Shown: in pieces, positions 1 to 8,658 of the stretch | Layout: each line of letters starts with the position of its first letter | How positions within the stretch are numbered: position 1 is the stretch's first letter | Source: Erythrobacter sp. NAP1 | Lineage (GTDB): Bacteria; Pseudomonadota; Alphaproteobacteria; Sphingomonadales; Sphingomonadaceae | Length of the DNA: 64,000 nt | Reading direction: 5' to 3' | Assembly: GCF_000152865.1 (NCBI RefSeq) | Contig: NZ_CH672390.1 | Location: 2,397,468 to 2,461,467, forward strand | Position numbers and translations under genes: made by a program | Notes under the pieces: generated by a model | The model's database searches: none | The model's input: the letters and a program-made list of their open reading frames with translations, nothing else | What the model was told of the DNA's origin: nothing

Positions 1-208
1 TCGCGCGCTGGATATTGTCCTTGGGCATTGACTGCCCCTTCGCGGTGTTGATCGCGAGGCGCAGGCGAGGGTTCATATCGGGGTCGGGCGCACCCATCTT
101 GGCAGCAACCGTAATTTCACGGCTCAGCTTGCTGAAAAGGTTGGAACGCTTCTTATCCTGTGCACCTTTGCGGTGCATGATGTTCTTGAATTTGGAATGG
201 CCTGCCAT
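1..208 (-). CDS. yebC: YebC/PmpR family DNA-binding protein (N-terminal part)
   Basis: The minus-strand frame starts at ATG 208 and runs off the left edge, giving 69 residues. It begins [20 protein letters not shown], the hallmark N-terminus of YebC/PmpR proteins. This family (usually about 245 aa) acts as a transcriptional regulator and, in newer work on the family, as a factor that relieves ribosome stalling. Only the first domain is visible. The gene is divergent from the CPBP protease gene, and the 54 bp between their starts must hold both promoters. Identity is confident; the C-terminal two thirds cannot be judged. Confidence 0.93.
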   Translation of the reverse strand, partial: MAGHSKFKNIMHRKGAQDKKRSNLFSKLSREITVAAKMGAPDPDMNPRLRLAINTAKGQSMPKDNIQRA

Positions 209-262
209 GGGTACTCTTCTGGTTGGCTGGAATCAGCGAAATATGGTGCTCGCATTAGACCG

Positions 263-1015
263 ATGAACGATTATCCGACAAGTCCTGTGACGCCCGCCCG
301 CGTCCTGATCGCGCCCGCCGACACGATGAGAGGCGAATGGCAGCGCCTCGGTGCGTTTCTGAAGCGCCCTTCGCTCGGCGTGAATGCCGAGCAATCCCAG
401 CCGTTCAAGGTGCTCGCCCGCATCTACACGCTCGATGTGGCGGCGATGGCGGCGCTCATCACGCTGGCCACCATCGCGGTGGCGGCGGGCATCTACATCC
501 CGGCGACCGCGCTTGCGGGGATCGAGTTTACGCCGCTTGTCATACTGTCGGTCGTGATCGGTGCGCCGGTGCTGGAGGAGATATTCTTTCGCGGCTGGCT
601 GTCGGGCAAGCCAGCGCACATTTACGCTCTTCTTGCCGTGATCCTTGGCGCGGTGGGTTTTGGCGTGTCGCACCAAACCAGTCCGATGCTCGGCCTCGCC
701 GCGCCGGTGATCGGAATTGCTGCCGCGATCGGCCTTGCATTCCGACTTCGCAACCGACCGCCATTCGGCTGGTTCGCCTTCGCGTTCCCCGTCTTCTTCT
801 GGCTCAGCACGGTTGCCTTCGCGCTGGTTCACCTTTGGAACTTCGAGGAAGGCTCGCTCGCGATCCTTCTGCCTCTGGTGCTGCCGCAGTTCATTCTCGG
901 AATGCTGCTTGGTTATGTGAGAGTGCGGATCGGACTGTGGTCCGCGATCCTGCTGCACGCGGCCCACAACGCGACCGCGCTGTCGATTGCGGCGCTGGCG
1001 ACCGCCGGAGCCTAG
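263..1015 (+). CDS. CPBP family intramembrane metalloprotease
   Basis: This 250-aa polytopic membrane protein carries the three CPBP (Abi/CAAX-protease-like) motifs. They are the EEIFFRGW glutamate-arginine motif near residue 98, a His in the segment AFALVHLW, and the late HAAHN motif (HxxxN) near the C-terminus. In the family the Glu and His residues form an intramembrane active site. Bacterial members process or protect small peptides, but the substrate here is unknown. I chose ATG 263 because the longer frame from 173 overlaps the divergent yebC start. The stop overlaps the convergent YbjQ gene by 4 bp. Confidence 0.85.
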   Translation: MNDYPTSPVTPARVLIAPADTMRGEWQRLGAFLKRPSLGVNAEQSQPFKVLARIYTLDVAAMAALITLATIAVAAGIYIPATALAGIEFTPLVILSVVIGAPVLEEIFFRGWLSGKPAHIYALLAVILGAVGFGVSHQTSPMLGLAAPVIGIAAAIGLAFRLRNRPPFGWFAFAFPVFFWLSTVAFALVHLWNFEEGSLAILLPLVLPQFILGMLLGYVRVRIGLWSAILLHAAHNATALSIAALATAGA

Positions 1016-1359
1016 ACCTTCACCGCTGTCCCGCTGGCGCTGACCATCAGCATCGAGCCGGTGTCGCCGATAACCTCGTAATCGAGGTCGATCCCGACCA
1101 CCGCATTGCCGCCGCGCGCCGCGCATTCGGCCTGCAATTCCTCGATCGCCTGATTGCGGGCATCGGAAAGGATGCGTTCATAGCTGCCCGAACGTCCGCC
1201 AACGATATCGCGGATATTGGCGAACAGATCGCGGAAAAGGTTCGCACCCACGATCACTTCACCGACCACGATGCCGCAATAATCCTGGATTGGCTTGCCC
1301 TCGATCGAAGGGGTTGTCGTCACGATCACGCCGCGTGCATCTGCCCAAGGTCCGGCCAT
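1012..1359 (-). CDS. YbjQ/UPF0145 family protein
   Basis: This 115-aa protein has the YbjQ pattern: an N-terminal strand ending in [12 protein letters not shown], then [18 protein letters not shown], a helix with [28 protein letters not shown], and a C-terminal strand. The family (Pfam heavy-metal-binding domain, PF01906) forms pentamers. Metal binding is suggested for the family but its physiological role is open. ATG 1359 is preferred over the TTG one codon upstream because an AGAGGAGAG ribosome site precedes it. It is convergent with the CPBP gene. Confidence 0.85.
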   Translation of the reverse strand: MAGPWADARGVIVTTTPSIEGKPIQDYCGIVVGEVIVGANLFRDLFANIRDIVGGRSGSYERILSDARNQAIEELQAECAARGGNAVVGIDLDYEVIGDTGSMLMVSASGTAVKV

Positions 1360-1412
1360 CAATTCTCTCCTCTTTTTGGTGTGTTAGATAGATATAACAC
1401 TTTGCCGCAAAT

Positions 1413-3191
1413 TCAAGGTTGCGGCGCTCCACCGCGCACCAGCGCCATGCCCGCTTCGAGGATTTCATCACGCCCTGCTGCGAGGCCTGCAATCGTCGGT
1501 TCCACAATCACATCCGGGACCACCCCGATATTGTGATGCACGCTGCCATCCTGATTGATGACCCGCATTCCGGTGAACATGATGCGGTAGCCTCCGGGCA
1601 AACCGGCCAGCGTGACGTTGCCGTTCGCCCCGGCGCTGGCTTGACCGACAATCGTGCCCAATGCGTTGCCCTTCACGACGCCGAGGATCGATTCCGGATA
1701 GCTCGCCGCAGTCGCGTCGCTCAGAAACACAGTGTTGCTGGTGAGGCGCGGCAGGAGCGGCTGCATCCGCCAGCCGCCTTCGCTAAAACTCATGCCCTGC
1801 TGGTCGGGCCGCTCGATCACCGGACGCTCCATCCGCGCCGAGAGGGCCAGCTCATCGGTCAGGTGCGACAGGAAGAAGGGAGAGCCCTTGGGGCGTCCGC
1901 GCAGGTCGAAGATCAGCCCTTGCGCACCGGCCAGCAGGTCGACCTTTGCAATCAGTTCTTCGTCGGTGATGCGGCTCACGTCGACATAGACGATACCCGG
2001 TTCGACTTCGGTCACGGGCTCGGGACGCGGCGGCATGGGCCAGTTTTCACGGGTATAGGCGACGCGCTCGACCTCGACCTCGCGCTCGGCACCGTCCGGC
2101 TCGACTATCGAGAAATTAGCGCGCGTGCCCGGTTCGCCTTCGATCATCACAGCGAGTGCCCGCATGGTGCGGAAATGCTCGCTGCCAGAAGCGCGCTCCG
2201 ACTTGAAACGCTGCATCAGTTCGCCCGTATTCACTCCGTCGATCGCAGAAACGATGCTGCCTGAAGGAATGCCGGTTTCGGGCCGCGCCCAGGCGACGAC
2301 AACCTGTCCTTCTGCATATTGAAGCGCCACCGGAGCAATCTCGATGTCGCGCCAACGCAGCTGCGCTCCGCCATGGCCGTCCTCGATCTCGTGCATCATG
2401 AGCCGCAAGGCGTCATGGAACGCCGTGTCGTCCCCGGCCATAGCGGCTCGCTGCAATTGCGGGCCAAGCTTGGCGTCCCAATCGACGTCAACAACGTCCC
2501 AATAGGGATAAAATTGGTCGAGCACGCCCCAACCGATGATCGTCGCAGCAATCCGCGTGGTGCGGTCGAACCCGGCTGGCGTCCAGCCTTCGGGGCGACC
2601 GTTGAATGTAGTTTGCGGCTCGGAAGGGGGATGTTCGTCGCCCAGCTTCTCTCCGGTTAGCGGGAAACGAACGTGGAGCCCTCCCAGCTGTTCGTGAAAG
2701 ATCGGGCCACTTCCAAGTGTGCTGATCTCACGCCGGAACTTCGAGTAGCCCGATTGGCGCATCCCCTTAAAGCCGTTGTGAATCCACTGCCAGCGGCCAT
2801 TCGCATTGGCTGGACCGGCATAGGGTCCAAGCGGCTCGGCCGAGGCTTCGAAATGCTCGACAACGGGCGCAAAGACCACTCCGAGCACCTCGGCAAACTC
2901 GCGCTCGCCAGATGCTGCGATGACCTGCGGGACCGCTTCGATGGCAAGTGCATCCCAGTCGGCCTTCAGCGCCGCATCACTCGGGTGGAACCAGCGCGCG
3001 ACGGTGTAGATGCGCGCGAAGGTCCGCAGCCTTTCAAGTTCGCCATCGCTCAGCTCGGAGGCGGGAATATCTCCCTCAACCGCAGAATCACGGGGCGGCT
3101 CAGCCGACTGCGCCTGTGCCACGCCCAACGGAAGCATGAGCGCGAGCGCTGCCGTAGCGAACGTCAGGCGGAAAAAAGCGAGTGTTTTCAT
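1413..3191 (-). CDS. Exported S41-like (TSPc) peptidase
   Basis: This 592-aa protein has a clear Sec signal peptide (MKTLAFFRLTFATAALALML, cleavage near AQAQ). The C-terminal third resembles the tail-specific protease/S41 fold. It has VTEVEPGIVYVDVSRITDEEL, a strand GLIFDLRGRP, then TVFLSDATAASYPES and GTIVGQASAGANG. The Ser of AASYPES lies where S41 nucleophiles sit. The segment around residues 300-400 could be a PDZ-like region. The N-terminal half, which includes a Trp/Pro-rich stretch, is not recognised. It probably acts in the periplasm on unknown substrates. A GGGGGG ribosome site precedes ATG 3191. Family is likely; activity is inferred. Confidence 0.72.
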   Translation of the reverse strand: MKTLAFFRLTFATAALALMLPLGVAQAQSAEPPRDSAVEGDIPASELSDGELERLRTFARIYTVARWFHPSDAALKADWDALAIEAVPQVIAASGEREFAEVLGVVFAPVVEHFEASAEPLGPYAGPANANGRWQWIHNGFKGMRQSGYSKFRREISTLGSGPIFHEQLGGLHVRFPLTGEKLGDEHPPSEPQTTFNGRPEGWTPAGFDRTTRIAATIIGWGVLDQFYPYWDVVDVDWDAKLGPQLQRAAMAGDDTAFHDALRLMMHEIEDGHGGAQLRWRDIEIAPVALQYAEGQVVVAWARPETGIPSGSIVSAIDGVNTGELMQRFKSERASGSEHFRTMRALAVMIEGEPGTRANFSIVEPDGAEREVEVERVAYTRENWPMPPRPEPVTEVEPGIVYVDVSRITDEELIAKVDLLAGAQGLIFDLRGRPKGSPFFLSHLTDELALSARMERPVIERPDQQGMSFSEGGWRMQPLLPRLTSNTVFLSDATAASYPESILGVVKGNALGTIVGQASAGANGNVTLAGLPGGYRIMFTGMRVINQDGSVHHNIGVVPDVIVEPTIAGLAAGRDEILEAGMALVRGGAPQP

Positions 3192-3287
3192 GGATGCGTC
3201 CCCCCGAAATCGGAAGCGACGTCATGCAATCGCCAAAATGAACGCCGGATAAACCGGCCAGCTTTGGCCGGTCATATCAACCGCAGA

Positions 3288-3524
3288 TCAACCCATGCCG
3301 AGCGCAGCCTTGTAGGTTTCGAGGATCGTTTCCTGCTCGCTGCGATCGTCGGGCTTCATCTTTCTGAGGCGCACGATCTGGCGCATGATCTTGACGTCGT
3401 AGCCCACGGCCTTTGCCTCGGCATAAACGTCGCGAATATCGTCGGCGATGCCTTTCTTTTCTTCTTCAAGGCGTTCGATGCGCTCGATCAGAAGGCGCAG
3501 GCGGTCGTCGGTGGCTTCGGCCAT
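3288..3524 (-). CDS. gapR: GapR-like DUF2312 nucleoid-associated protein
   Basis: This 78-aa protein has the DUF2312 pattern: a coiled-coil helix [22 protein letters not shown], then [25 protein letters not shown] and a short C-terminal helix. In Caulobacter, GapR of this family encircles overtwisted DNA ahead of polymerases and supports replication and transcription. The same function is expected here by family, not shown. It lies alone between the S41-like gene and the cyclase gene. Confidence 0.87.
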   Translation of the reverse strand: MAEATDDRLRLLIERIERLEEEKKGIADDIRDVYAEAKAVGYDVKIMRQIVRLRKMKPDDRSEQETILETYKAALGMG

Positions 3525-3775
3525 GGGGGTATCCTGTGAGAATCAGTAAAACGGTTTGGCCGTCGGACTTACCAGCCCAGCGCCGCGTGCAAAGCACGGA
3601 TGCGCAGCTTCTCCACCGGTCCGGGCCGCTTTGGCTGCGCAAGCTTGCACACCGCCCCTCTTGCTGTAGTGTCTGAGCCTAGCGACACGGCGCGGCGGAG
3701 GGGGAACTCGCACGTGGAAACAAGGCTATGGCTGACAGGCTCAGGTAAGTTCGCGGGCGGTTGTGCCGGCGAAGG

Positions 3776-4996
3776 ATGCGGCGCATCGTGACCGGAGAAA
3801 AGCTCACCGCGCCCAAGCCAGAAACCAGCAAGGGCGGGAATGTCGCCGTCTTCTGCGGTCACATGTTCAACACCGGAAGTGAGGCCGAAGAAGAGCTGAA
3901 GAAGCGCGTGCGCGAACAGCTCGACACGCTCGACATCACGGTGGGTTATGGCCCGCTTGCATGCGGGGCGGACATCGTGATCGCCGAAAGCCTGCTCGCC
4001 CGCGGGGCCGAGCTCAACGTCGTCCTGCCTTTCAGCGAGGAGGACTTCATCGCCGAAAGCGTGCTGTGCGGCGGACAGGACTGGCTTGAGCGGTATTACA
4101 CCTGTCGCAACGCGGCGACCTCGATCAACTTCGCAACGCCAGGCGACTATGTCGGCGACGATAATCAGTTTGCCTACAACACGCTCTACGCGATGGGCCT
4201 TGCGATCCTGCGTTCGCAAAAGCGGCAGTGTGAAGCGTTCCAGATCGCGGTCGTTTCCGACAGTTTTGCGAGCTTCTCGACCACCGGAATTGCCGGGACC
4301 AAGGCGGATATGAAGCTTTGGCAATCACTGGGCCGCGAAACGGTTGCGATCCCGGCAGGGCCCGTCCCGCGCGAGCTGCGCTTCCCCAACAGGCCAAAAG
4401 TCGGCGACGGGACCAAGCGCGAAATCCGCTCGATCATCTTTGCCGATTACAAGGGCTTCTCACGCATCGGAGAGCGGGAGATGCCCGGCTTCATGGACAT
4501 CGTGATGGGCCGCATCGCAGAGGTGCTCCATTCATTCGGCGACCATGTAGAGTTTCGCAACACATGGGGCGATGCGATCTATGCGATTGTCGATGAGCCC
4601 AAAACCGCCGCTGCCATTGCGCTGAAATTGCAGGAAGTGCTCGCTGACTTGCCAAGGGGTCTTATCCCGTCCGGCGCGGTGGCAGGCATGCGACTGGGCC
4701 TGCATTACGGCCCGATCTGGGTGGGCACCGACCGGATCACCGGCAACCGGCTGTGGTATGGTGGCGAGGTCAATCGCACGGCGCGGATCGAGCCGGTGAC
4801 GCCCGTGGGCGGCGTCTATTGCACCGAGAGTTTCGCGGCTGCCCTGCTGATGGCCGACTGCCAGGATTGCAAGTTCACCTCTGTCGGGCGTGTGCTGCTG
4901 CCCAAGAAATATGGCGAGGTCGAACTCTTCCACCTTGAAGGCGCCGATTATGTCGAGCCGCCTCAGCCCAACGCGAAGACAGGAGCCAGGACCTAG
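3776..4996 (+). CDS. SLOG-like domain fused to class III nucleotide cyclase
   Basis: This protein has about 406 aa. Residues 22-200 look like a SLOG-type Rossmann domain: VAVFCGHMF, then ACGADIVIAESLLARGAE and VVLPFSEEDF. Residues 217-390 are a class III cyclase homology domain. The metal-binding Asp224 (IFADYKGFS) and Asp266 (TWGDAIYA) and the transition-state pair Asn333/Arg337 (VNRTAR) are present, so catalysis is plausible. The Lys/Asp pair that selects ATP in typical adenylate cyclases appears replaced: Asn262 before TWGD, and Leu in the LWYGGEVN segment. The nucleotide used is therefore unknown. No membrane segment is seen, so it is a cytoplasmic enzyme probably gated by a ligand of the SLOG domain. 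The start is uncertain: TTG 3761, ATG 3776, or GTG 3788 with a GAAGGA site upstream. Confidence 0.8.
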   Translation: MRRIVTGEKLTAPKPETSKGGNVAVFCGHMFNTGSEAEEELKKRVREQLDTLDITVGYGPLACGADIVIAESLLARGAELNVVLPFSEEDFIAESVLCGGQDWLERYYTCRNAATSINFATPGDYVGDDNQFAYNTLYAMGLAILRSQKRQCEAFQIAVVSDSFASFSTTGIAGTKADMKLWQSLGRETVAIPAGPVPRELRFPNRPKVGDGTKREIRSIIFADYKGFSRIGEREMPGFMDIVMGRIAEVLHSFGDHVEFRNTWGDAIYAIVDEPKTAAAIALKLQEVLADLPRGLIPSGAVAGMRLGLHYGPIWVGTDRITGNRLWYGGEVNRTARIEPVTPVGGVYCTESFAAALLMADCQDCKFTSVGRVLLPKKYGEVELFHLEGADYVEPPQPNAKTGART

Positions 4997-5310
4997 CGCA
5001 AATCCGCGCGGTTCTTCGTCAGGCTCTTTTCCATCGCCTCGATCTGTTCCTGCGTTGCTGGCTGCTGCTTGGTCGCTTTCCACTCGTCCATCGGCATGCC
5101 GTGAATGAGCTCGCGCGCCTGCGCCTTTTCGCCGTCGTAGCCTGCATCGCGAATCCAGTCGGCAAGGCAATTGCGGCAGAACCCGGCAAGCCCCATCAGC
5201 TCGATATTCTGCGCATCGTGACGATGGCGAAGGTGGCGCACCAGCCGCCGAAACGCAGCAGCGGCCACTTCGTCGTCGAGGCTGTCGAGCGGGTCAGTTT
5301 GATCGGTCAT
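4993..5310 (-). CDS. DUF1244 domain protein
   Basis: This 105-aa protein contains FRRLVRHLRHRHDAQNIELMGLAGFCRNCLADWI and the later IHGMPMDEWKATKQQPAT. It matches the DUF1244 family common in alphaproteobacteria. The CRNC pair is conserved in the family as I know it. No function has been assigned. ATG 5310 is chosen because an AAGGAA site lies just upstream and the longer frame from 5346 adds a non-conserved segment. Its stop overlaps the end of the convergent cyclase gene by 4 bp. Confidence 0.85.
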   Translation of the reverse strand: MTDQTDPLDSLDDEVAAAAFRRLVRHLRHRHDAQNIELMGLAGFCRNCLADWIRDAGYDGEKAQARELIHGMPMDEWKATKQQPATQEQIEAMEKSLTKNRADLR

Positions 5311-5373
5311 CGGGCTTTTCCTTGAGTTGCAATTATACTGTGTCATAGCAGCGCAAACGGGATCAGGAATACC

Positions 5374-6861
5374 ATGTCAAAACGCGATAACACTCGGATC
5401 GACCCGCGCGGTCGCAAGGTCAAGATTCTGGCGACGATCGGCCCGGCCAGCCGCTCACCCGAAATGCTGCGCAAGCTGTTCAAGGCCGGCGCCGACGCGT
5501 TCCGAGTGAACATGAGCCACGGCGAGCATGCCGATCATGCAAAGGCCATTGCCTCTATTCGCGCGCTGGAAAAGGAATTCGCTCGCCCCATCGCGATCCT
5601 CGCCGACCTCCAAGGGCCCAAACTGCGCGTCGGGCCGTTCAAGGATGGTCAGGCAGTGCTGCGCCATTCAGGGCACTTCACGCTCGACCGCGACGATACG
5701 CCGGGCGACGAGACCCGTGTCTGCCTGCCCCATGCCGAGCTGTTCGGCATCCTTGAGCGTGGGCAGCGTCTGCTCATCAATGACGGCAAGATCCGTCTCT
5801 TGGTGAAGGAAGCAGACGAGGACAAGATCTTCTGCACCGCCGAGGTTGGCGGGGTGATTTCGGACCGCAAAGGCGTGAATGTACCCGATGCCGAGGTTCC
5901 GATCCCGGCGCTGACGGACAAGGACAAGAAAGACCTCGCCTTCGCGGTCGAACAGGGTGTCGACTGGATTGCTCTGAGCTTCGTCCAGCGCCCCGCCGAC
6001 CTCGCTGAAGCACGCAAACTGATCGCGTCGCACGCAGCCGGAGGCCATTGCCCTGCCCTGTGCGCAAAGATCGAAAAGCCGCAGGCGGTCGGACGGCTCG
6101 AAGAGATCATCGAATTGTCCGATGCGATCATGGTCGCGCGCGGCGACCTTGGCGTCGAACTTGAGCCGCACGAAGTCCCGCCGCTGCAAAAGCGCATCGT
6201 CGCTGCGAGCCGTAGTGCAGGCAAACCGGTGATCGTGGCGACGCAGATGCTCGAAAGCATGATCGAAAGCCCGATGCCGACCCGCGCCGAAGTCTCAGAC
6301 GTAGCCAACGCGGTCTATGACGGCGCGGACGCCGTGATGCTGAGCGCGGAAAGCGCAGCCGGAGACTGGCCCGAGGAATCGGTCACTATGATGCACAAGA
6401 TCGCAGCTCAGGTGGAGCGCGACGAGGGCTATCGCGAGCGCATCCGCATGCTCGACACGCCGCCCGATGCAACGACTTCGGACGCGCTGGCGCATTCGTG
6501 CATGACTATCGCCGACACCGTCCCGATCAGCGCGATCACAGTCTTCACCTCTTCAGGTTCCACTGCACGCCGCGTCGCACGCGAGCGGCCCGGCACGCCG
6601 ATGCTGGTCCTCACCCCGAGTATGCGCACAGCCCGCCGGGTGGCGCTCCTGTGGGGCGCACATGCGGTGGTCACCCGCGATATCGGCAGCTTTGAAGAGA
6701 TGATTGCCAAGGGCAAGCGCATGGCGCTGCGTCACGGGTTTGGGACCGCTGGATCAAAGCAGGTGGTGCTTGCAGGCGTCCCCTTCGGCACGCCGGGGGC
6801 GACCAACCTGCTTCACGTCGTCACGCTTGCCGGTGACGAACTCGAGAAGCACCGGAAGTAA
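5374..6861 (+). CDS. pyk: Pyruvate kinase
   Basis: This 495-aa protein is a full-length pyruvate kinase, which transfers phosphate from phosphoenolpyruvate to ADP in the last step of glycolysis. Visible markers are KILATIGPASRS and FRVNMSHGEH at the N-terminus, LADLQGPKLRVG, the interdomain barrel (B domain) from about residue 75 to 170, CAKIEKPQAV, the Mg/PEP site MVARGDLGVEL, and TQMLESM. The C-terminal regulatory domain is intact. It stands alone between convergent neighbours. Start ATG 5374 fits the family. Confidence 0.97.
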   Translation: MSKRDNTRIDPRGRKVKILATIGPASRSPEMLRKLFKAGADAFRVNMSHGEHADHAKAIASIRALEKEFARPIAILADLQGPKLRVGPFKDGQAVLRHSGHFTLDRDDTPGDETRVCLPHAELFGILERGQRLLINDGKIRLLVKEADEDKIFCTAEVGGVISDRKGVNVPDAEVPIPALTDKDKKDLAFAVEQGVDWIALSFVQRPADLAEARKLIASHAAGGHCPALCAKIEKPQAVGRLEEIIELSDAIMVARGDLGVELEPHEVPPLQKRIVAASRSAGKPVIVATQMLESMIESPMPTRAEVSDVANAVYDGADAVMLSAESAAGDWPEESVTMMHKIAAQVERDEGYRERIRMLDTPPDATTSDALAHSCMTIADTVPISAITVFTSSGSTARRVARERPGTPMLVLTPSMRTARRVALLWGAHAVVTRDIGSFEEMIAKGKRMALRHGFGTAGSKQVVLAGVPFGTPGATNLLHVVTLAGDELEKHRK

Positions 6862-6864
6862 CCG

Positions 6865-8571
6865 CTAGCTCGGCGCAATGGGTTCGTCCTGAGGCGAACC
6901 GCAGCTCTCCATCGCGTCGCCAACCGTGCGGTGGAAGTGGCATCTGTTGGAGTCGAGACGCGTGAGGCGCTCTCGCACCGGCTCATGGACGGCGGCGAAG
7001 TGGATCGCGATCCCCTGGCTGTGCACACGCTCGGTCAGGCGCTGCATCATGGCCGCCCCGCTCGCATCGACCGCATTCACCGCGCGCATATCGATCACGA
7101 GGCACGTCACCACGTCATGCTCGCCGAGCAGTCGGAAGAACTCGTCCTCGACAAACGCCGCGTTGGCGAAGAACAGCGAGCGGTCGATGCGCAGGATGAG
7201 GATCGGAAGAGTCCTTAAGTCCATTTCGTCACGCTCGATCGAGCGGAAGCTGCGTCCCCCATCATTGGTATCGACGCGCGTCACGCGGGGAAGCGAGGAT
7301 ATCCAGAGATGATGCGCAAGCCCCGCCAGCGCCCCTACCGCGAGGCCGAGCATCACGCCCAGCAGCAATGTCGCGGCAAACGTGATCGCGATGACCACGC
7401 CCTCAAGCCGGTCGTGCTGCCACACCTTTTTCATCTCGCCAGGCTTGATGAGGCCGAACACCGCACTGATCACCAGCGCGGCGAGCGCGGTTTCGGGAAG
7501 GAATGCCAGGATCGGCGCGAAAAACAGGATCACAGCCAGCACCAGAGCCGCGCCGATCACGTGTGCAATCGGCGTCTTGCCGCCGCTGTCCTCGACCAGT
7601 GCCGAGCGGCTGAGGCTCGCGCTCACTGCATAGCCGCCGGTGAGCGAGGCTCCGATATTGCCCAAACCCAGCGCAACCGCCTCGCGGCTCGTGTCGAGCC
7701 GTGACCGGTCGCTGCCGGCCAGCGACTTTGCCACTGCGGTAGCCGTCGCAAAGATGACCACCGCCACGGCAAGCGCGCTCGGAGCAAACTGCAGCCAGAG
7801 TTGCGGATCGAGCGGCGGCAGGGAGAAGCTCGGCATCTCGCCCGATGGTGGTGAGACGCGGGCGACATCGGCGCTGACGTAGCTAGCTGCAATTGCGCAT
7901 CCGACGACCACCAGCAACGGGAGCGACTTTGCGATGGCCTGCCGCCATGGCGGGCGCACACCGATTTTCCAGAGAGCGGGCGCGGCAAGCCAGTCGAACA
8001 AAAGCAAGAGGGCAAGCGCCGCCGCGCCAATCGCAGCGGTCGTCACATTCCATTGCGGGAGCACGGACCACATAGCCGCAAGCGCGTCGGGCAGGTTGCC
8101 AGCGCGCTCGGGGTTTGTGCCGATGAGGGTCGGAAGCTGGCTTGTGAAGATCAAGATAGCCACAGACGCCGTGAAACCGAGAAGAACCGGCTCGCTGATG
8201 AAGTTGACCAACCTTCCAAGCCGCAACGCTCCGATGGCTGCGAGGATGATCCCCGCCTCGATCCCGACAATCGCGGCAGCCTCGATCACTTCGACGTCTG
8301 TTCCGCTTGCCGCTTCGGCAATGACGAGAGATATAAGCGCGACTGGGCCTACCGACACGAACGGGCTGGTCCCGAAAAGCAGGTAGAGCACCGGCGGGAC
8401 GAGCGCAGCGTAGAGCCCTGCTTGAGGGGGAAGCCCAGCGAGTTGCGCGTAAGCCATCGCCTGCGGAACCAGCAGGATCGCGAGAATCGTGCCCGCAATC
8501 GCATCGGCAAGCGCGGTCTTGCCCTCGTAGCCCTTGAGGCTCGAAAGGTTCGGGATCAGCGGGTTGGCCAC
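6865..8571 (-). CDS. SulP family anion transporter with STAS domain
   Basis: This inner-membrane transporter of about 568 aa has the SLC26/SulP layout. A hydrophobic domain of 10 or more helices occupies residues 20-430 and contains VPQAMAYAQLAGLPPQAGLY and SVGPVALISLVIA. A cytoplasmic STAS domain (about 445-560) includes CLVIDMRAVNAVDASGA. Family members exchange or co-transport sulfate, bicarbonate, dicarboxylates or other anions, and the substrate cannot be read here. There is no ATG: GTG 8571 (CGAGG five bases upstream) or TTG 8574 must be the start. Confidence 0.92.
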   Translation of the reverse strand: MANPLIPNLSSLKGYEGKTALADAIAGTILAILLVPQAMAYAQLAGLPPQAGLYAALVPPVLYLLFGTSPFVSVGPVALISLVIAEAASGTDVEVIEAAAIVGIEAGIILAAIGALRLGRLVNFISEPVLLGFTASVAILIFTSQLPTLIGTNPERAGNLPDALAAMWSVLPQWNVTTAAIGAAALALLLLFDWLAAPALWKIGVRPPWRQAIAKSLPLLVVVGCAIAASYVSADVARVSPPSGEMPSFSLPPLDPQLWLQFAPSALAVAVVIFATATAVAKSLAGSDRSRLDTSREAVALGLGNIGASLTGGYAVSASLSRSALVEDSGGKTPIAHVIGAALVLAVILFFAPILAFLPETALAALVISAVFGLIKPGEMKKVWQHDRLEGVVIAITFAATLLLGVMLGLAVGALAGLAHHLWISSLPRVTRVDTNDGGRSFRSIERDEMDLRTLPILILRIDRSLFFANAAFVEDEFFRLLGEHDVVTCLVIDMRAVNAVDASGAAMMQRLTERVHSQGIAIHFAAVHEPVRERLTRLDSNRCHFHRTVGDAMESCGSPQDEPIAPS

Positions 8572-8658
8572 CAAGGCCTCGTGCGCACAGTTTTGATCAT
8601 TGCCCCATCAACGCATGGAGCTTGGAGCCTGTTCCGATTTGGTAGGGCTTACGCCTGC

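Noticed and set aside
3569..4324. 251-aa minus-strand frame opposite the cyclase gene
   Set aside because: The plus-strand frame has two recognisable domains. The minus frame has none and overlaps it entirely.
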